Translations under genes and position numbers: made by a program
Notes under the pieces: generated by a model
Told to the model about the DNA's origin: nothing
Database searches by the model: none
Seen by the model: only the letters and a program-made list of their open reading frames with translations
Assembly: GCF_009728935.1 (NCBI RefSeq)
Contig: NZ_CP034235.1
Span: forward strand, 6,089,501-6,153,500
Reading direction: 5' to 3'
DNA from: Paenibacillus psychroresistens
Lineage (GTDB): Bacteria > Bacillota > Bacilli > Paenibacillales > NBRC-103111
Length of the DNA: 64,000 nt
Shown here: positions 63,085 through 64,000 of the stretch, in pieces
Position numbering within the stretch: the first letter of the stretch is position 1
Layout of the letters: the number at the start of each line of letters is the position of its first letter

Positions 63085-64000
63085 TTATTTCTTACCATTC
63101 GCGTTATACCAATCCGTTGCTTGTTTTACTAAATCGTTACCACCACGAGTTCTCCAATTTTTAACATATTCATCATAATACTCAATCGGTTTGTCACCCA
63201 GTACAATCTTAGCTGCAGTTTCAACAAACATCGTACCTGCCGTTCCAAATTCTCCGATTTCCGGTAAATTGGATTTAAACGTTGGGGCTCCCACCATCAA
63301 GTTAGGCAACCCTTCTTGTTTGCCGATTGTGTAGAATTCTTCCATCTTCGCTACTGCCTCATCACCAAAAACAACTTTTTGGAGTGACGGATTCCATCCT
63401 GCTAGGTTAAAGGTTAAAGAGCGCCAAAGAATGCTTTTGTCATCAGTATCCTTTTGCTTGTTGTAATTGATCTTATCGCCTTCTTTAGTGTAGGTAATTC
63501 CAGGCACTCCGAAGTTAACAAATTCTTGTCCTTCCTGAGTAACCAACCAATCAAAGAATTTCACTATGGCTGCAGGGTCCTTCGCTTTTTTAGTGATGGA
63601 GAAAGCTTTATTAATTGGGCCAGCTCCAAATCCTGCATACTCTACACCAGCTGCTTTTGGAGTCAAGAGTGGACCCACTATTGCGCCTTTACCAGGCAAT
63701 GCTTTATTTAATTTATCCTGCCAGTCCCAAGCCAAGTTTGGAGCATGTGACCACACACCTACTTGATCATTTTGAATTTTTTGCTCCCAAGTGTTGCGTT
63801 TATTCGTCATAAACTCACTATCCAAGAGCTTCTCATCCATTAACTTCTTAACGAATGAAAGAGCATCTCTCATTTGTTTGCTCGTATTTCTTGGTACAAT
63901 CTCTCCATTCTCCAACGCAGCGCCGAAAACGGATGTACCGAACATACCTAGGACATTATCAAGCCAAGTAAAATTCTCACGAGCGGATAATGGAATTTCA
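63085..64000 (-). CDS. Sugar ABC transporter substrate-binding protein, C-terminal part (LipO type)
   Basis: The frame is open to the window end, so the N-terminus with its lipobox is missing. The visible 304 residues include SARENFTWLDNVLGMFGTSV, DALSFVKKLMDEKLLDSEFM, GAGPINKAFSITKKAKDP and FDWLVTQEGQEFVNFGVPG, typical of long LipO-type sugar-binding lipoproteins. It is distinct from the three binding proteins upstream in the window. It follows in the same direction as the frameshifted gene and the lyase, so it probably serves import of the lyase products. Its permeases would lie beyond the window. Confidence 0.88.
   Translation of the reverse strand, partial: EIPLSARENFTWLDNVLGMFGTSVFGAALENGEIVPRNTSKQMRDALSFVKKLMDEKLLDSEFMTNKRNTWEQKIQNDQVGVWSHAPNLAWDWQDKLNKALPGKGAIVGPLLTPKAAGVEYAGFGAGPINKAFSITKKAKDPAAIVKFFDWLVTQEGQEFVNFGVPGITYTKEGDKINYNKQKDTDDKSILWRSLTFNLAGWNPSLQKVVFGDEAVAKMEEFYTIGKQEGLPNLMVGAPTFKSNLPEIGEFGTAGTMFVETAAKIVLGDKPIEYYDEYVKNWRTRGGNDLVKQATDWYNANGKK

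Overview
The window looks like a polysaccharide-utilisation region of a Gram-positive, Paenibacillus-type bacterium (Paenibacillaceae). This is inferred from protein families, not from a marker gene. The signs are several long LipO-type sugar-binding lipoproteins paired with YteP/YtcP-type permeases but no ATPase, YesM/YesN-type two-component regulators, many AraC-family regulators, strong purine-rich ribosome binding sites, and the debris of an S-layer-homology (SLH) anchor. Nearly all genes lie on the minus strand. No rRNA, tRNA or CRISPR array was seen.

Layout. (1) 1-9174: two glycoside-hydrolase-like proteins (one cut by the window edge), two paralogous secreted beta-helix proteins with PKD and duplicated C-terminal modules, and solute-binding protein copy 1. 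(2) 9215-18115: a decayed relic of a transporter cassette, a Gfo/Idh/MocA dehydrogenase, and the intact cassette (solute-binding protein copy 2, two permeases, YesM-type kinase, YesN-type regulator). (3) 18328-25751: a sugar isomerase, a ferritin-like protein of unknown function, a large toroid/beta-sandwich protein and a GH141-like secreted beta-helix protein. (4) 25949-35824: a membrane AraC regulator split by an in-frame stop, a GH105 hydrolase, an unrecognised protein, a second transporter (binding protein plus two permeases) and an AraC regulator, then a divergent GH172/DUF2961 enzyme. (5) 37087-45999: unrelated accessory genes (CapA, C39-like peptidase, cupin, acyltransferase, GNAT, DUF975, small membrane proteins), an element with long inverted ends, degenerate genes and a deleted group II intron. 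(6) 46001-55387: GH88 and a tightly packed operon holding two isomerase/2-hydroxyacid-dehydrogenase pairs around an AraC gene, two more AraC genes and a second ferritin-like paralogue. (7) 55388-64000: relics, a 1751-residue heparinase II/III-like lyase, a secreted protein whose signal peptide is frameshifted, and part of a fourth binding protein.

How it fits together (inference): secreted lyases and beta-helix enzymes cut an acidic, probably uronic-acid-containing polysaccharide. Lipoproteins and permeases import the oligosaccharides using an ATPase encoded elsewhere. Cytoplasmic GH105 and GH88 enzymes remove the unsaturated uronic acid left by lyase cleavage, and the isomerases and dehydrogenases process the released sugar acids. 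The AraC and YesMN regulators would sense the products.

The most interesting items are the two ferritin-like di-iron paralogues inside sugar operons, a bipartite promoter element shared by two operons, 10-bp-phased repeats between an AraC gene and a ferritin-like gene, and several genes caught in decay (a TAG-split regulator, a frameshifted signal peptide, a lost SLH anchor, a relic transporter cassette and a relic lyase copy).
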